Of a DNA stretch of 64,000 nucleotides, positions 32,599 to 44,860 are shown piece after piece. The DNA lies in assembly GCA_033439265.1 (NCBI GenBank), contig JAVTVX010000034.1, forward strand, positions 15,328,501-15,392,500, in the 5' to 3' direction. The notes below the pieces were generated by a model. The model did not search any database. It was not told the origin of the DNA and saw only the letters and a program-made list of their open reading frames with translations. Positions within the stretch are counted from its first letter, which is position 1. The number at the start of each line of letters is the position of its first letter. Position numbers and translations under genes: made by a program. This stretch comes from Dillenia suffruticosa (lineage: Eukaryota; Streptophyta; Magnoliopsida; Dilleniales; Dilleniaceae).

Positions 32599-35090
32599 AT
32601 TTCTTCATTTTTGATGATAACAAAACATTATAGAATTTAGACTTAACTCCCGCATAATTTATGCTTTGAATATATCTAACTAAATTTCTTAGTCTCAAAC
32701 TCCAATTCATTCAATTTATCTAATCTAAATTACACACATTTCTCCCCCTTTTTGTTATCAACAAAATAGGGGTTAGCCATACGCATTCAGTTCAAGTATA
32801 ATAGATCATTTTTTATTGTATGCTCTATAACAAGTTCTGAAATTTTCAATTTTTAGACCAACTTTCATTTATCTAGCCATCTATCGAGCAATCTCTCATG
32901 TAGTTCTCACCTCATTCTTTCTTTTCTTTTCTCCCCCTTTGTGATCAAGCGAAAAGATGTGACACTAATGAAACTTACTTATGATAGAGTTAAAAAATTC
33001 TCCCTGAAAATGTGCCTAAATGCCCTAGATAAGTAATAAGTCTAAAAGCAATAATATAGACATTGAGCATCGTAAGCCTAGGCATGACTAATTTACCAAA
33101 GTATCAACATGTTCTGAATGTAAGTAATAGGAATAGAGACTTAAACTTATGCTATTACTAGTGAGGAGTATGGACATCACACTAGTAAAAAGTATGATCA
33201 TAAACATGAGCATACGTATGAATATCTAACCATCATCACAAGCAAAATCATATGATTGAACAAAGACAACGAAGGTTTAGATGCATGATACTAAGATAGT
33301 GCATAAGGTTTAAAACAATAGTTTCAGCAGAGGTTTAGATATAGGAGAAGCAAAAGGTTCAACATATGGTTAAATGTTCAAACACGATCGATAGAAGAGG
33401 GATCAGATTGTTTATTTGGTACTTCAAGAGCAATGTTGGAAATATGCTTCTCTTAAACTATACTTACATTTTTTCAATATTATATTCATTTAACATTTGA
33501 TTACTTTAGTTACTTTCCTCTTTAGATTGCATTATAGGAATTAGTGTTTCTAGAAGGAAAGATCTTTGAGGAGCATATTAATTTTTGTAGTGATAGCAGT
33601 AAAGAGTATCAAATTATGGCCGTCCTTTTCTTTGTATGCGAGAGTTTACATTTTTCTTTATTTTATTTGATTGTTCTTGCATCTGAGTGTTTTGTCCCTC
33701 TATTTTGCATTTTGTCCGAACTACCCAAAATCATTATTGAGTAACATGTTAAGATTGAAAAAGTTATCTATCGTTCCAATTTTGTTTCAACATTTTTTTA
33801 CCATTTGAGCTCTTTATTTGGACTTTATTTCTACATGCCATGTTTTGCTTTAATTACAAAGGAAGCTCCAACATCATTTTTCATTTTTAACTCCATTGCT
33901 ATCTCTTTCTTTGCATTAAATCCATTGGTAGAGATAAATTTAGAGATCAAGGAGTAAACAAGGAATTCAGGATTGAGCTTTTGTACCAGAGACTATCAAA
34001 TGGAGAATCAAATAGAGCAACTCAAGTTCTTTTCTCTCATTATTATATTGTCAACCAGAAATCTTTCTAAATAACAGTTAAATGATTTTCTCCAAAAAAT
34101 CGAGGAATGCCTTCGTTTTGCCTAGAGAATTTGTATTTGTACTTGCTATCTCCAAACTAGGATTCTTGGATACTGTGTTTTTGTATTTGTTAAGTGTTCC
34201 TCTTCCATGTTTTCTTCACAGTCAATGTGAGAGACCATATTCTTATTTCACAATATTTTGGGAGACACTATATTTTCTAATATGCATTCTGAACTTATAA
34301 GATAAATTTTCAAATAAATAGTGAGATGTTTTTTAAGGTGCTTTTTCATTTTCATTTTCTATTATCTTGACTAGTCTCTTCATATATTGTGCTCAATTAA
34401 TCAGGTAAGTTGGATATTTCTTCCAAGGACTCTCAATTTACAAAAGTTTCTCCTAAAGCATTTGAAATGAGTCATATTGAACATTTCTAGAGAAATTTTT
34501 GTCTCTTACCGTTTTGTTAAAACTATGAGTTTTTAGTAAGAGATGAGGATGGAGATTCTTTGTTAAGAGAGATAAAATAGATGATTGAAACTCTGCAAAG
34601 ATCTTCAAATAGAGTTGGAAAAATTGAGAGATGATAAACTTTGAAAAGTTAGGAGGTAGATTGTGAGAAGTTGATTTATAACCAAGCATCTTGTCATCTT
34701 GTCCATGTGTGAGGAATTTGTAAGATTGCTAGGTGTGAGGATGTAACAAACAACAAGAGCAAATTTCAAGATTTTAAATATAATGGCTACTTCACCAACA
34801 ACCATAATTACCCTAACTAATTGTAGTTAAACCATATAGCAATAACAAGATTGGTTAGGTTATTTGAACAACCAATCCTTAGTGTGCAAAAATTGCTTGC
34901 TAAAATTCAAATGATCAAGTTCTTCCTCTCTCATTTTTTGACTTCTCTCTCTCTCTAACCTTTTTCCCTCTCTCTATCTATTTCTCTATCAATTCTTCTC
35001 TCTTTTGTCTCTCCTGTTCTCATTCTCATAATGAGCCATCATTTTTACCACTCTTACCATCATTTATTGTGCATTTTTACCTCCATTTTC
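32599..35090. other. Interior of the SIRE-like element, no domain recognised
   Basis: Reverse transcriptase and RNase H would be expected here on the minus strand, but no YVDD, LDVKTAFLNG or ADP-type blocks could be found in any frame. C-rich tracts 'ctccccctttttgttatcaac' (32743) and 'ctccccctttgtgatcaagc' (32932) read on the minus strand as the AAAGGGGGAG-type tracts common between pol and the 3' LTR of SIRE elements. 34930-35010 is CT-rich. Confidence 0.45.
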
Positions 35091-35389
35091 TATACTTTAT
35101 GACTCTGTTTTTATCCTACAGAGCTTTATCCAAATTTTTAGTTTTATTAGTAAATACTCGCTTACATAGATTTCTTCAAATCTTAATTTGTCTAGGATAA
35201 TCATTTTTGTCTTCTTCTTTCTTATCTGACTTTCAGTATTCTGAATTTTTATTTGTGACTTATCAAAACATATGAATTTTATGCTAGAGGGATCAGATTT
35301 AATAAACATCATCTATATTTCATTACTGATTAATTTTCTACTGTTATAGTCATTTTATTGAAAATTTTGCATGCTTTGTTAAAAATTGA

Positions 35390-36060
35390 AGGACCTTATT
35401 ATTTTTAGTATCAAATTTCCTAGGAATCCTTTTCATTTTTTTAGCATTTGCACTTAGAAAGTATCATTCATCAGATTTTCTATCATTATAAAGCTTATAG
35501 AGTGTTTTTTTTTGTAAAATTCAATTGATTAAAGTTTTGTTTAATATGAAATAGGTTGTATCCCAGAAGTATTTATCTAAAATATTTTCTTACAAAATTA
35601 TTATATCAATTTCTTTTAAACTTCTCTACAACAATATTTTGTTGAGGACTCCTAGGGGCTAAAGGAAACCATGATCTGTTCCATGATTACATAACTCCTA
35701 CATCAATCTGATTTCTGTTTCACTTCTTATCCTTAAAGTTGTGCAACTTTTCTTATTTTAGATATATTTTTCTCTTTTTTTAGTTACAGAGATTACCTAA
35801 GAATTTCCAGAGATGATATCCATTACACATGTATTATTTTCTCTTTAACTCTAAGTCGTAGTTGGGTCTAAATAAGTGGTTCTGATGATCTATAGATAAT
35901 ATAGATATATACATATTAAACTTAAAGGAACTTTTAGTTTATTTGCAGGCATCATATCTCACTTTTGATATATCTCTCACTAGATCTTTATTCATTAAAA
36001 CTATGTTTTTAGGTTCTAAGTTTGTCCTACATCCAAGCATTTCCTGGGAATACTGCCTTA
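35390..36060 (-). pseudogene. SIRE-like integrase remnant
   Basis: Minus-strand blocks in order: NIVLMNKDLVRDISKVRYDACK then TKSSFK (about 36010-35920), matching the GAG_pre-integrase 'LVRGLPK...CDACQ.GKQTKSSFK' signature; LAPRSPQQNIVVEKFKRN (35667-35610), matching 'APRTPQQNGVVERKNR'; and LYNDRKSD, FLSANAKKMKRIPRKFDTKN (about 35495-35410). Stops and frameshifts throughout. The integrase core's first half is largely unrecognisable. Confidence 0.65.
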
Positions 36061-36479
36061 TGCTTTTCTCATGTTGTTTCATTAATCATTTGTTTTCTCG
36101 ATTTAATTTTAATATGTTTTTTTTTCCACTTTCCCATTATTACTTTCACAATTTTTAGATTTATATTTCAACTTTATTTCTTTTGTTATGATTTCTGTGT
36201 GTTTTAAGTTGTTGATTATTTTTTTTATATCTTTAACTTAGCATCTAATTTTTTGAGAGCTCCTTAATCAAGGGATGAATTTAAATCTAATATGACAACT
36301 TAGCAATTCTAATTTATGAGTTCAATATTCATTCTCTAGACTAGGAATTTAAATAAATTTTACAAAATTTACTATCTTTAGTTTTGTTATACATATTAGA
36401 AATATATAAGAGAACTTATAATGTACAAAATTCAAACAGTGTTTTCTAAAACAAAATAGACAAGTGTTACATAAATGTC

Positions 36480-38104
36480 ACCTTTCAACAACTAGCTTGC
36501 CTTCTGAATTCAGATATGCCCAATTCCCTTGAACATCACACATTTCAATATTTCTCTTCTTCAATAAGTCTGCAAGATATACTCAAATTTTGCCCTTTAA
36601 TACCCAAATTTTCTTGGGTCCAACCGGGTTTGTTGAAATAATAGTCCTAGTTACCTTTGACACCCAATGCATTGTAGTTTTTTTAGATGTTTCATTCTTA
36701 AACTAGCATGCATATGAATTATGTCCATTCTTGTTGTAGTAAGTGCATTTTTGAAATTTTGATAATCTTTTATCTTTGTTTATACTGGTTTGCTTCTTGA
36801 GTTTACAGTGCTCTGTTTTATGACTTAATTTCATATAAGCATGGCATCTAGTTTTAGGTCTACTAGTCTCTAAGTTAGGTAGAAAGAAGTTATAGAGTTT
36901 TTTCTGAGTTATTAGGATCATATTCTAGACCAGCTTTATTATATACTGTCTTTTGGGCACAAGTATCAGATTTAATTTTTCTTGACCCCGAATGAACTTG
37001 TACAATAGAGAACTAAGCCTTTTGTTCTTTTCTTTTTCATGTTCTAATTTTACATCTAACTTATCCTTTAGACAATTATTTTCTAAGTAGACATTTCTAT
37101 CTTTTATCTTTTCAACTTCAATTTGCAGCTTATTGACATTTTCGTTTTTCTTTTCTTTTTGAGCATGTAACTCATTTCTTTCTTTTCTTAGAGTTTCTTT
37201 TAAAGTATTATTTTCATTCTTCAACTCTTCATTCTCTATTAATTTATTCCTTTCTTCTTCTATTTCAGTTAATAGTTTCCTTAATAAAGAGTTTTTTATG
37301 CTTATCTTCTTAAGTTCTTTAAAACATTCTGTTAAAGTTTCATACATTTCTTCTTTAGAAAATTTATCATCAGAATCAATATCAGAATTGGAAGAATAAT
37401 CAGATGAGATAAGGAAGGAAAATTTACCACATTCTGTTCCTCTTCTATTACCATGAAGCACAAATTGTTCTCTTCCTGATTAGTCCCTTCATACATTGCC
37501 TCTAATCTTTCCCATATGTACTCAGCGGTTATGTATGATAGATTTTGTTGTATTCGCTTAAGTTTATACCAGAGTGGAGAAAGTTTACTCCCTTGCAATT
37601 TGCTCGATAGGCTCTTCTTTCTTCGGCAATCATGTTCCTTATTTTGGCTAGGACTTTGATGCCATCGATTTTGTCAGTTGGAAATTCAACTCCTTCTTTA
37701 ATTACTTTCCAAGTTTTCACATCTTTAATTATGATGAAGATTGTCATTCTCTGCTTCCAATGATTGTAGTTTTTTCTATCGGAGAATGGTGGATTATTGA
37801 TTGATATGACTTCGAATGGGACATCATCTTCATTTGTTTCTATGAAGCCTTATAGTTGCTCGGTTTGAATTCTGTCTTTATTGCTCGACCCAATCAAGAT
37901 TTTTTCTTTGTCAGTTTCCACAAGCCTTGAGCATTGAGTTTTTAATTGTCCACCATTTTTACATTGGATGCCTTTTCTTCTTCTGATGTCACGTTTCTTG
38001 CTCCTTTTTAAGCCATTTGTATTTATGTTTGTTTTCATGAAATGTTTGGGTCTTCTATTTGATGCGGAGGCCTTTTGTGAAGAGTTGATTCGATTAAATG
38101 CCAT
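36480..38104 (-). pseudogene. SIRE-like gag remnant with coiled coil
   Basis: The frame starts MAFNRINSSQK at 38104. A gag core follows in shifting frames: FEVISINNPPFSDRKNYNHW then MTIFIIIKDVKTWKVIKEG (37810-37690), and IQQNLSYITAEYIWERLEAMYEGTNQ (37560-37480), a clear copia gag signature. Next comes an acidic segment and a coiled coil rich in Glu, Lys and Asn (37375-37010), ending LLYKFIRGQEKLN. Two zinc knuckles at about 36850 and 36740 each have Tyr instead of the second Cys (CHAYMKLSHKTEHC and CTYYNKNGHNSYAC). The gag end ISTNPVGPKKIWVLK lies near 36640-36595. The first 80 residues of the start frame do not look like the usual SIRE leader. Confidence 0.75.
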
Positions 38105-38145
38105 CTTAAGATATTTTTTCTTGTGATTTTTAAACTCTTTAAATA

Positions 38146-38167
38146 AGAGTCTCGCTTTGATACAAAT
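38146..38167 (-). other. Primer-binding site, initiator Met-tRNA type
   Basis: On the minus strand the bases after the LTR read ATTTGTATCAAAGC, two changes away from the ATTTGGTATCAGAGC found after SIRE-type LTRs. It fixes the 5' LTR edge near 38168 and the direction of the element. Confidence 0.65.
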
Positions 38168-38990
38168 TAAAATACAACCTAGAGGGAGGTGAATGGGTTG
38201 TATGGTACTTTTTGGGAATTTGAAGGTTTTGTAATTTTTGTGGGATACAAGAAATATACAGAAATTGAAAAGTTAATAAAACTGAGTGCTCAAGGAAGAT
38301 GAGAATGAAAAGAACATGAATTAGAGTATACGAAATTTTATAGTGGTTCCACCAAACCCGGTGTACATCCACTCCCAGGCACCTTCTTGGATTTTTTACT
38401 AATATCTCAATAGTACAAACTTGATTACAAATTCAAGTTATACATTTACAGTATTTATCTACAAACACTAACTTTCCAACCTAATACAGGTTGATTTTCT
38501 CTCACTAAACTCCAAACCATGAATCCCTCAACGGTTTTCGACAATTTCAAAACAAAAAAATATTACGGAAGGTAAGGTTACAACCTTATATGTAACAAAA
38601 TAAGAGCTTACATTAGATTGAACTCTAACAAAAACTTTGAATGAAGAACTAAGTATTGTGAAGAGAAAACAAAGCAATGAATGCTATGAGATCATGGTTG
38701 TTCAGAATACTCTAGTTTTCATATCTCATATCTAGTATTTATTGTGGCATTGAAAAAATCCGTTGAAGGATTGTTGAACCTAACGTTGCTCATTAATATT
38801 TGTCAGTTAATGCTCTACAATAATACCCATTTTCTATGCTGAAACTGCATTCTCCTACTGACGCTACCTCCATATTAACCAATCAAAGTTCATTTATACT
38901 ATATTTGAATGTTAGTTTTGATCGAAATAGAAATATTCAGAAATTCATAAAAAAAAGATGACCGTTGAGTTCAAATCTATTTTGAAAATT
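38168..38990 (-). repeat. 5' LTR of the SIRE-like element, truncated
   Basis: Matches 30138-30975 nearly colinearly, but the similarity ends near 38990, where LINE sequence starts. The GTCGAC array and the LTR's own 5' end are missing. Confidence 0.75.
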
Positions 38991-38994
38991 TGTC

Positions 38995-39284
38995 TACAAA
39001 TCTCTGATACCTTCCAAATCTATCATCATGTGGTTTCTACATTGACCTTGTCATTTGCGTGGACCGGTAGGTTTGATCGAAGCCGTCTGTCACCCAATTT
39101 TTGTTGGTTCCTCTTAGTAGGAGCTCACATCCATGCACCATAAGCCCCCTCCACAGCTCCATTACAAGATTCATAGATTTTTTTTCACAAAATCTCTCAC
39201 TGTGGCCTAAACGTCCACAAATGAAACAAAATGCCATAGCGGTTCATACTTAAACTGAATCCAAACTCAAATCTCCTCGTTACC
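38995..39284 (-). pseudogene. LINE B ORF1 fragment, zinc-knuckle part
   Basis: On the minus strand FKYEPL (one frame) is followed, after a frameshift, by AFCFICGRLGHSERFCEKK: an intact C-x2-C-x4-H-x4-C knuckle preceded by the FKYExLP block typical of DUF4283/zf-CCHC_4 LINE ORF1 proteins. It ends at the junction with the truncated SIRE LTR. Its upstream side is interrupted at 39285 by LINE A's poly(A). Orientation and type match the ORF1 segment at 44860-45302, so the two are probably halves of one element. Confidence 0.7.
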
Positions 39285-39304
39285 TTTTTATTTTTATTTT
39301 TTTT
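39285..39304 (-). other. Poly(A) tail of LINE A
   Basis: The plus strand shows T5-A-T5-A-T8. On the element's strand this is an A-rich 3' tail, interrupted by two T residues, directly after the last non-coding bases of LINE A. Confidence 0.7.
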
Positions 39305-39329
39305 GTGAGGAAAGAGAACAATAGAAGGG

Positions 39330-42300
39330 CTACACCAGTAGACCAAAACCTTTAGGCATGGCCGTCCTGACACTATTTTTGACTTTTATATTCTTAACTC
39401 CCAAAGCATCGTCTTGAAGCAGCAAAGCTATAGAAGGCGGAGCGAGGTCGAAGGCATGAGATCCCGGACTGCAAGAGTGCCCAAGTTCAGCCAAATGATC
39501 AGCACATTTATTGCCCTCTCTCAAAGTATGACAGATCTTGACCACATTAATCTCAGCCATTAGCTTGTGGTAGTCCTTGACAATGTTTTCAAGAGGATGA
39601 TTAGGTGGAGGATCCTCCCGAAGGAGGTTGTGGACCCCCAAGGCATTTACCTCCGGTTCAATGTTCTTTAAGCCTTTTTTGCTTGCGAGGTTGAGGCCTT
39701 CTTGAACGCCCCACAATTCAACAATTGCCACTGAATAGACACCTACATTGGCAGAGAAACCCACAATCCACTCTCCCTTCTCGTTCCTAATGATACCCCC
39801 TGCTGCAACGTCCCGTCATCCGAGACTGAGCCATCGATGTTGAGCTTGAGTCTGTTGTATCCAGGAGGAGACCAACAAATCCAGACCTTGCTGTCAAGGT
39901 TTCTTTTGACCTCGTTTGGTCTGGCACGCTTAAGTTCTTGACTAAATGAATTCGCCTGCATTTGGCCTTCCAAAGAATCCAGACAGTGGCTAGAAACTTA
40001 CTGCTGTCTATATGTAACCTTCCTGAATAAGGATTCTTCGTTCCAAACTTGATCCAGCTAGGCACATCTGCAGTCCAGAATTTGTCCTCACCTTCAACCC
40101 CTAGGAGGACAATGCTCCAAACTTCTTTGGTAGTAGGGTAGTCTCTGAGACAGTGCAGAACCATCTCCTTCGCTCCTCTGCAGTAGTTGCATTCCTCCTC
40201 TAAGGTGAAGTGCCTCTTCTTCCTCTCCTCGTTGGTCATGATTTTGTTATTCACCACTAACCACAAAAACAACTTAATTCTCTCGGGGCCGGTCACCTTC
40301 CAAAACCATGACCAGTCCTCTTCCTCCTGTCTTCCTCCATTTCTTAGTAAGTGACAGAGTCTATATGCAGAGGCAACTGTAAACCTCCCATCCCCGTTTC
40401 CGTTCCAACAGAAATCATCCATTGTATTTTTGTTTCTAGGGAGCATGATGCTGCGGATCTCTTCAACTTTGTCTGTGGGGATGTAAGTGGAGAGCTCCTC
40501 AATGTTCCAATCCCTACTGTCAGAAATAAAGTGGTTAACCTTAACATCTGTGTGAACTTGGGAAGGAGGGGCCAAAGTGGAATTTATCAGAGGTTCGTTT
40601 CCTAGCTACAAACCATACCAGAATCTGATTTTGCTTCCATCCCCAATCTTCCATCGCATGCCTTTAACCAAGAGCTCTCTGCTTTTTATGATCCCTTCCA
40701 AACCACTAAGGCACTTGCTTTGTATCGATGGTTAAAAAAGTCTCCTCCTTTTAAGTATTTGCTCATGAGGATTCTACACCACAAATTATCTTTGCCCTTG
40801 ACAAGCTTCCATCCCAGCTTAGCCATAAGAGTCATATTAGAGACTCTAGCTGATTTTAGACCCAAACCACCATCCTTTTTGGAGTTGCAAACCTTCTCCC
40901 AGTTTACTAGGTGAACTCTCTTGCGAACTCTAGCCCATCCCCACAGGAAGTCTCAGTTTGTCAAGCTGTTTACATATGGTTTCGGGGAACCCGTTAGTTT
41001 GCATAGCGAAGAGAGGAAGGGCTGCGCTGACTAACTGAATCATCACTTTCCTTCCCGCCGTAAAGAGAAGGTTGGCTTTCCAACTCTCAAGCCTACTTTG
41101 GACCTTGTCCACTATGAAACCAAAAGTTTGCCTTTGCACTCTTTTGTGGATAATTGGGGTACCCAAATACTTCCCTAGATCACAAGTAACAGAAAACTTG
41201 CTTATAACTGTGATAGAATCCTTGAGAGTCTAAGGAACTTTGGGGGAGAACCATAATTTCGATTTGTTTGCGTTAATGGTCAGGCCACTCTCTGCAGTGA
41301 GCTCTTTGAGACAATCCAAGATGTTACTTATATTGAGGAGATCCGCCTTGGCAAACAATTGAAGATCATCGGCATAGAAGAGGTAGGAAACCGCCGGCCA
41401 GTTCTAGTGAGCTTCAGGGGCTGCCACACACCTCTCTTCACCCTGTACTGAATCATATACGCCAACCACTCCATAACAAGAATGAAGAGATAGGGAGAGA
41501 GGGGATCCCCCTGCCTTAAGCCACGACCAATTTTGAAAGGAGGAAACGCCTCTCCATTCCACAATAGAGATATATTGCCTGTAGAAACCGTATAATTATG
41601 AGTTTAATCAGGTCTCGGGGGAGATTTAAGTCCATCAGCACACGGCCTAGGTACTCCCAGCTGATACTGTCATATGCTTTTTTGAGGTCAACTTTGAGGA
41701 TCATGGCATGTTTCTTGCTTCTAGAGATTTTCAGGGAGTGAATAGTCTCCTGCATGATCACAATGTTATCAATAGTGCTTCTATTTGGGAGGAAACTGCT
41801 TTGATGCTCCCCTACAATGTTTTGCAGCAAGGGCCATAGCCTTTGAACGATAACTTTTGTTAGAACTTTGTATGAGGAGTTTAGAAGACTTATCGGCCTA
41901 AAGTCATTCATGCTTTCTAGGTTAGGTTGTTTAGGAATGAGAACCATATAAGCATTAGTAAGGTCAGGCCAGAAATACCCATCCCTGAAGGCTTTTTTCA
42001 CAAAATTGCAGAGAAAAGCCTTAACCGTGTCCTAGTGCTGCTGAAGAAAAATTGGTTGAATGTCATCTAGGCCTGGGGCCTTTAAACCTTTCATAGAGAA
42101 AAGTACCTCTCTGATCTCCCCCTCTTCCATAGGCTTAGTAAGAATGTTGCGATCCTTTTCCCACAGCTTTCTGATCCATCTATAGTACCTGTCACTAGTA
42201 TCCCCTACCTTCTTACAATCGAAGAGATTCTGAAAGTATTGAATCGCCATTCTTTGCAGAAGATCTTGATCAAAACACCAAGAGCTATCTACCTTCAAAA

Positions 42301-43422
42301 CTGCTATCCTGTTCTTATTTCTTCTAACCTTGGTCTGCAAGTAAAAAAATCTTGTATTTTTATCGCCTTTGGATAGCAGTCCACTCTTGATTTTTGAAGC
42401 CAGAAAATTTCCTCCTGCACAAGAATTTGATGATATTCGTTCAATAAATTTTCTTCTAGCTTCTGGAGGAAAGACGAATGGCAATAGTTGCGAGACTTCT
42501 AAATGCCTCTTATCCTTCATTGCAGCTCCTTTTTCCTTTTGAATATATTCCCAAAAACCTCACTATTCCAAGTCTTCAACTCTTTGCAAGTGTGGTCAAT
42601 AGATTGTAACAGACAATTATTTCCAACTGCCCAAGCATCCTCGAAAACTGACTTGAAATCAGGATGGGTGAGCCAAGCTGCTTCCCATTTGAAGGGCTTG
42701 TTTTCCTTCCGAGGTGGGCAGGTGACACTTGTGCCTAACATCACTGGGGAGTGGTCTCTGTGAATCTTCAGGAGATTAATTACTCTAAACTCAGGGAATT
42801 CCATGATAGCATGTTGGTTTGCTAAGACTCGATCTAACCTCTGTTGCAGAACAATCCTACCATTAATGAACTTTGACCAAGTAAATTTTAGGCCCAGAGC
42901 ATCGAGGCTAGATAAATTGCAACTGTCCCGCCACCTACGCACCCTGTGGAATCTACTCCAAGTCTTTACCTTATGATTACTGGTTTCTTCAGCATTGGAT
43001 ATGTCATTTAGGTCGCCCATCACAAACCATGGGGAATGAGTTCTATTCGCTATGTCTATCATCTCATTCCAAAAGGCCTCTTTTGCTTGATGATTCGGCT
43101 GAATATAAGCGAAAGAGACTAGCATGTTCTTGAAACTCTCGTTGACTTCTGCATGGATCATCTGGCAAGAATGGGAAAGGACTTTCAACTTTACTCTATT
43201 TGGATTCCAAACCAACCAAAGACCTCCCTTGTAACCATTTGAAGGCACTCGAAATTCTTCCTCCCAACCCATTTTCTTCAGGAAAAAAGGATAGTTCTGA
43301 AATCTAGTTTCTAACAAGCAAAGGACCTCGGGCTCATGCGTAATAAGCATATCTTTGCAGGCTCGACGAAACCTATTGTTCCAAATACCTCTGCAATTCC
43401 ACACTATCATTTTAATCTTCAT
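39330..43422 (-). pseudogene. LINE A ORF2: endonuclease, reverse transcriptase, zf-RVT, RNase H
   Basis: Starts MKIKMIVWNCRGIWNNRFRR at 43422. The endonuclease (301 residues before the first break) keeps the N of WNCRG, the E of LLETRF, GDLNDI and the RDHSP histidine. The RT follows across frameshifts: NAYMVLIPKQ, NDFRPISLLNSSYK, SSFLPNRSTIDN, LKVDLKKAYDSISWEYL (42000-41640), GRGLRQGDPLSPYLFILVMEWL (41525-41460), the FYADD catalytic box in a shifted frame (about 41385), and YLGTPIIHKR (41170-41140). zf-RVT: WFWKVTGPERIKLFLWLVVN...CNYCRGAKEMVLHCLRDYP (40310-40140). RNase H: RLKLNIDGSVSDDG (about 39860) to VKICHTLREGNKCADHLAELG (39545-39485). Frameshifts near 42520, 42010, 41560, 41350, 40900 and 39780 inactivate it. 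Confidence 0.88.
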
Positions 43423-43597
43423 TGAGAAACGGAAAAAAGGGCGAGGAAAAAGAATTAGAGTTCCATGTCGGAGATATCTCCAATTCTTTCTAGCCCATTG
43501 TTATTGTCTCTCTATTCTCCCGCTGAAGGAACAGTCATTTCCTTGGACCACGGAGCCGTTGCATTTAAATTGTTGCAAGACGGGCCGTCCTCCTGAT

Positions 43598-44860
43598 CTA
43601 TTTTAATTGGGCTTGTCTCTCTTTCTCCCAGGTCGAGGTTGTGTTTTTTAAGCCCAGCATGTTTTTGATGCTGTACGAGCCACTCTGCATCTCCCTCCAA
43701 GTAAGTAGCCCGTGGTTATTTGGATCATGCTCACTATTGCGGATTGTTGAGTGCTTGGCTCGGCCCATCTTGCCCGTTTCCATGAAGCCCACATCCAAAT
43801 TGATAAGCCTGCCTTTCCCTCTGATTCTTATAGAATTGTCTTCTCGGACCTGCAGACTTATCTCTTCCACAAGATCTCGCTCTTCCCAATGCCAAGTTGA
43901 CTTTTTACTCTCCATTATCTGCAACTGCTGAACCCTTCTGTTTCCGCCTCTGATGGAACTAACGTCGTTGCAGCCGCTGGCAGAGCTCTGATCTTTCACT
44001 TTCTTCTCTCTTCCTTTCCCCGACCACTCCTCTGTCTCCTTCTCGAGATTCTCCCCTATAGTCTGTCCCGCTTCTGACACCTCATTGATCCACCTCAAGC
44101 ACGAAAGTCTGTTCTGTCTAGCCTTGTTCATGCCCTCCTGTCCCCTTTGTTTGCTTAGTTTGGAAATCTTAGGTTTTCGGGTAACGATAATCCAAGGCCC
44201 TAAGTTTTCGTCGGATTCCGCCAAGATCGATTCCTCTTTCTTCTTTCCGGTAACTCCTCTTTTGCTTTCTTCCTCTTCTTTTCCTTCATTGCAAGTCTCC
44301 TTCGCGTGTCCCACTCTTCCGCATTTAAAACACAGGACATAGATTCCTTCATACTCTATTTTTTGTACTCTTTTAGAGATTTTAACCTTTGGAATCAGAG
44401 GTTTATTCAGATCGATCTCCACACACACCCTGGCGTACTTGCCTCGCATAGCATTTGCTATGTTTATGTCTACTTTGATGGGCAATCAGTTTGCCCACCT
44501 CCAACAGTATCTCCTCATTAAACAGCTTAATTGGGAGTTGGGGGAGCCGCACCCAGACTACTGTGCGTTCTATCATAGCCGATCATGGTCTCCATTTCTG
44601 AACCGTGAGGTAATGATCATGAATCATCCACGGTCCATCAAGCAAGACTATTATAATCCTGTTGCAAGTCAAATTTTACTAGATGGAAGCCCTCTCCCAG
44701 GTCTATCAGTTCGAAACTTCCTTCCACCCGCCACATGGTGGAAACTTTGGTAAGCAATAAGTGATATCCAATAGATTTTCCCAAAAGTTTTATTCCATAC
44801 TTAGATGACTCCCCTGCAACTATATTATCTATCCTAGGCTTCACTTTCTTTGTGCCTGAT
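43598..44860 (-). pseudogene. LINE A ORF1 (DUF4283 plus CCHC zinc knuckle), 5'-truncated
   Basis: The minus strand reads KLLGKSIGYHLLLTKVSTMW, GFHLVKFDLQQDY, then in other frames DGPWMIHDHYLTVQKW and WVRLPQLPIKLFNEEILLEVG, the standard DUF4283 core. It continues as ARVCVEIDLNKPLIPKVKIS, YEGIYVLCFKCGRVGHAKETC (about 44350-44290) and a basic/acidic tail with LGPWIIVTRKP, to a stop at 43598. ORF1 proteins bind the element RNA. The usual N-terminal leader is missing, and the frame is instead joined to LINE B ORF1 sequence. Two frameshifts lie between 44640 and 44490. Confidence 0.75.

Larger units (their letters stand above)
30138..38990 (-). mobile_element. SIRE-like Ty1/copia element, decayed
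   Basis: Minus-strand order is a truncated 5' LTR (38168-38990), primer-binding site, gag with a coiled coil (36580-38104), integrase remnants (35390-36060), a long interior with no recognisable reverse transcriptase, a purine-rich segment, and a 3' LTR (30138-32598). The gag with a long Glu/Lys/Asn-rich coiled coil and the 'TNPxGPKKIWV' gag end are typical of the SIRE/Maximus lineage. LINE sequence abuts the truncated 5' LTR at about 38990. Confidence 0.75.
39285..44860 (-). mobile_element. LINE A, plant L1-type retrotransposon, 5'-truncated
   Basis: On the minus strand it carries the rest of ORF1 (DUF4283 and a zinc knuckle), ORF2 (endonuclease, reverse transcriptase, zf-RVT, RNase H) and an A-rich tail seen as T-runs at 39285-39304. 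It appears inserted in LINE B ORF1. Its 5' boundary near 44860 is placed where the ORF1 type changes. No clean target duplication was found. Confidence 0.75.

Noticed and set aside
32599..38167. Interpretation as a gag-only non-autonomous retrotransposon (TR-GAG type)
   Set aside because: Integrase signatures (DLVRDISK...TKSSFK; PRSPQQNIVVE) were then found at 35390-36060, so the element once carried pol.
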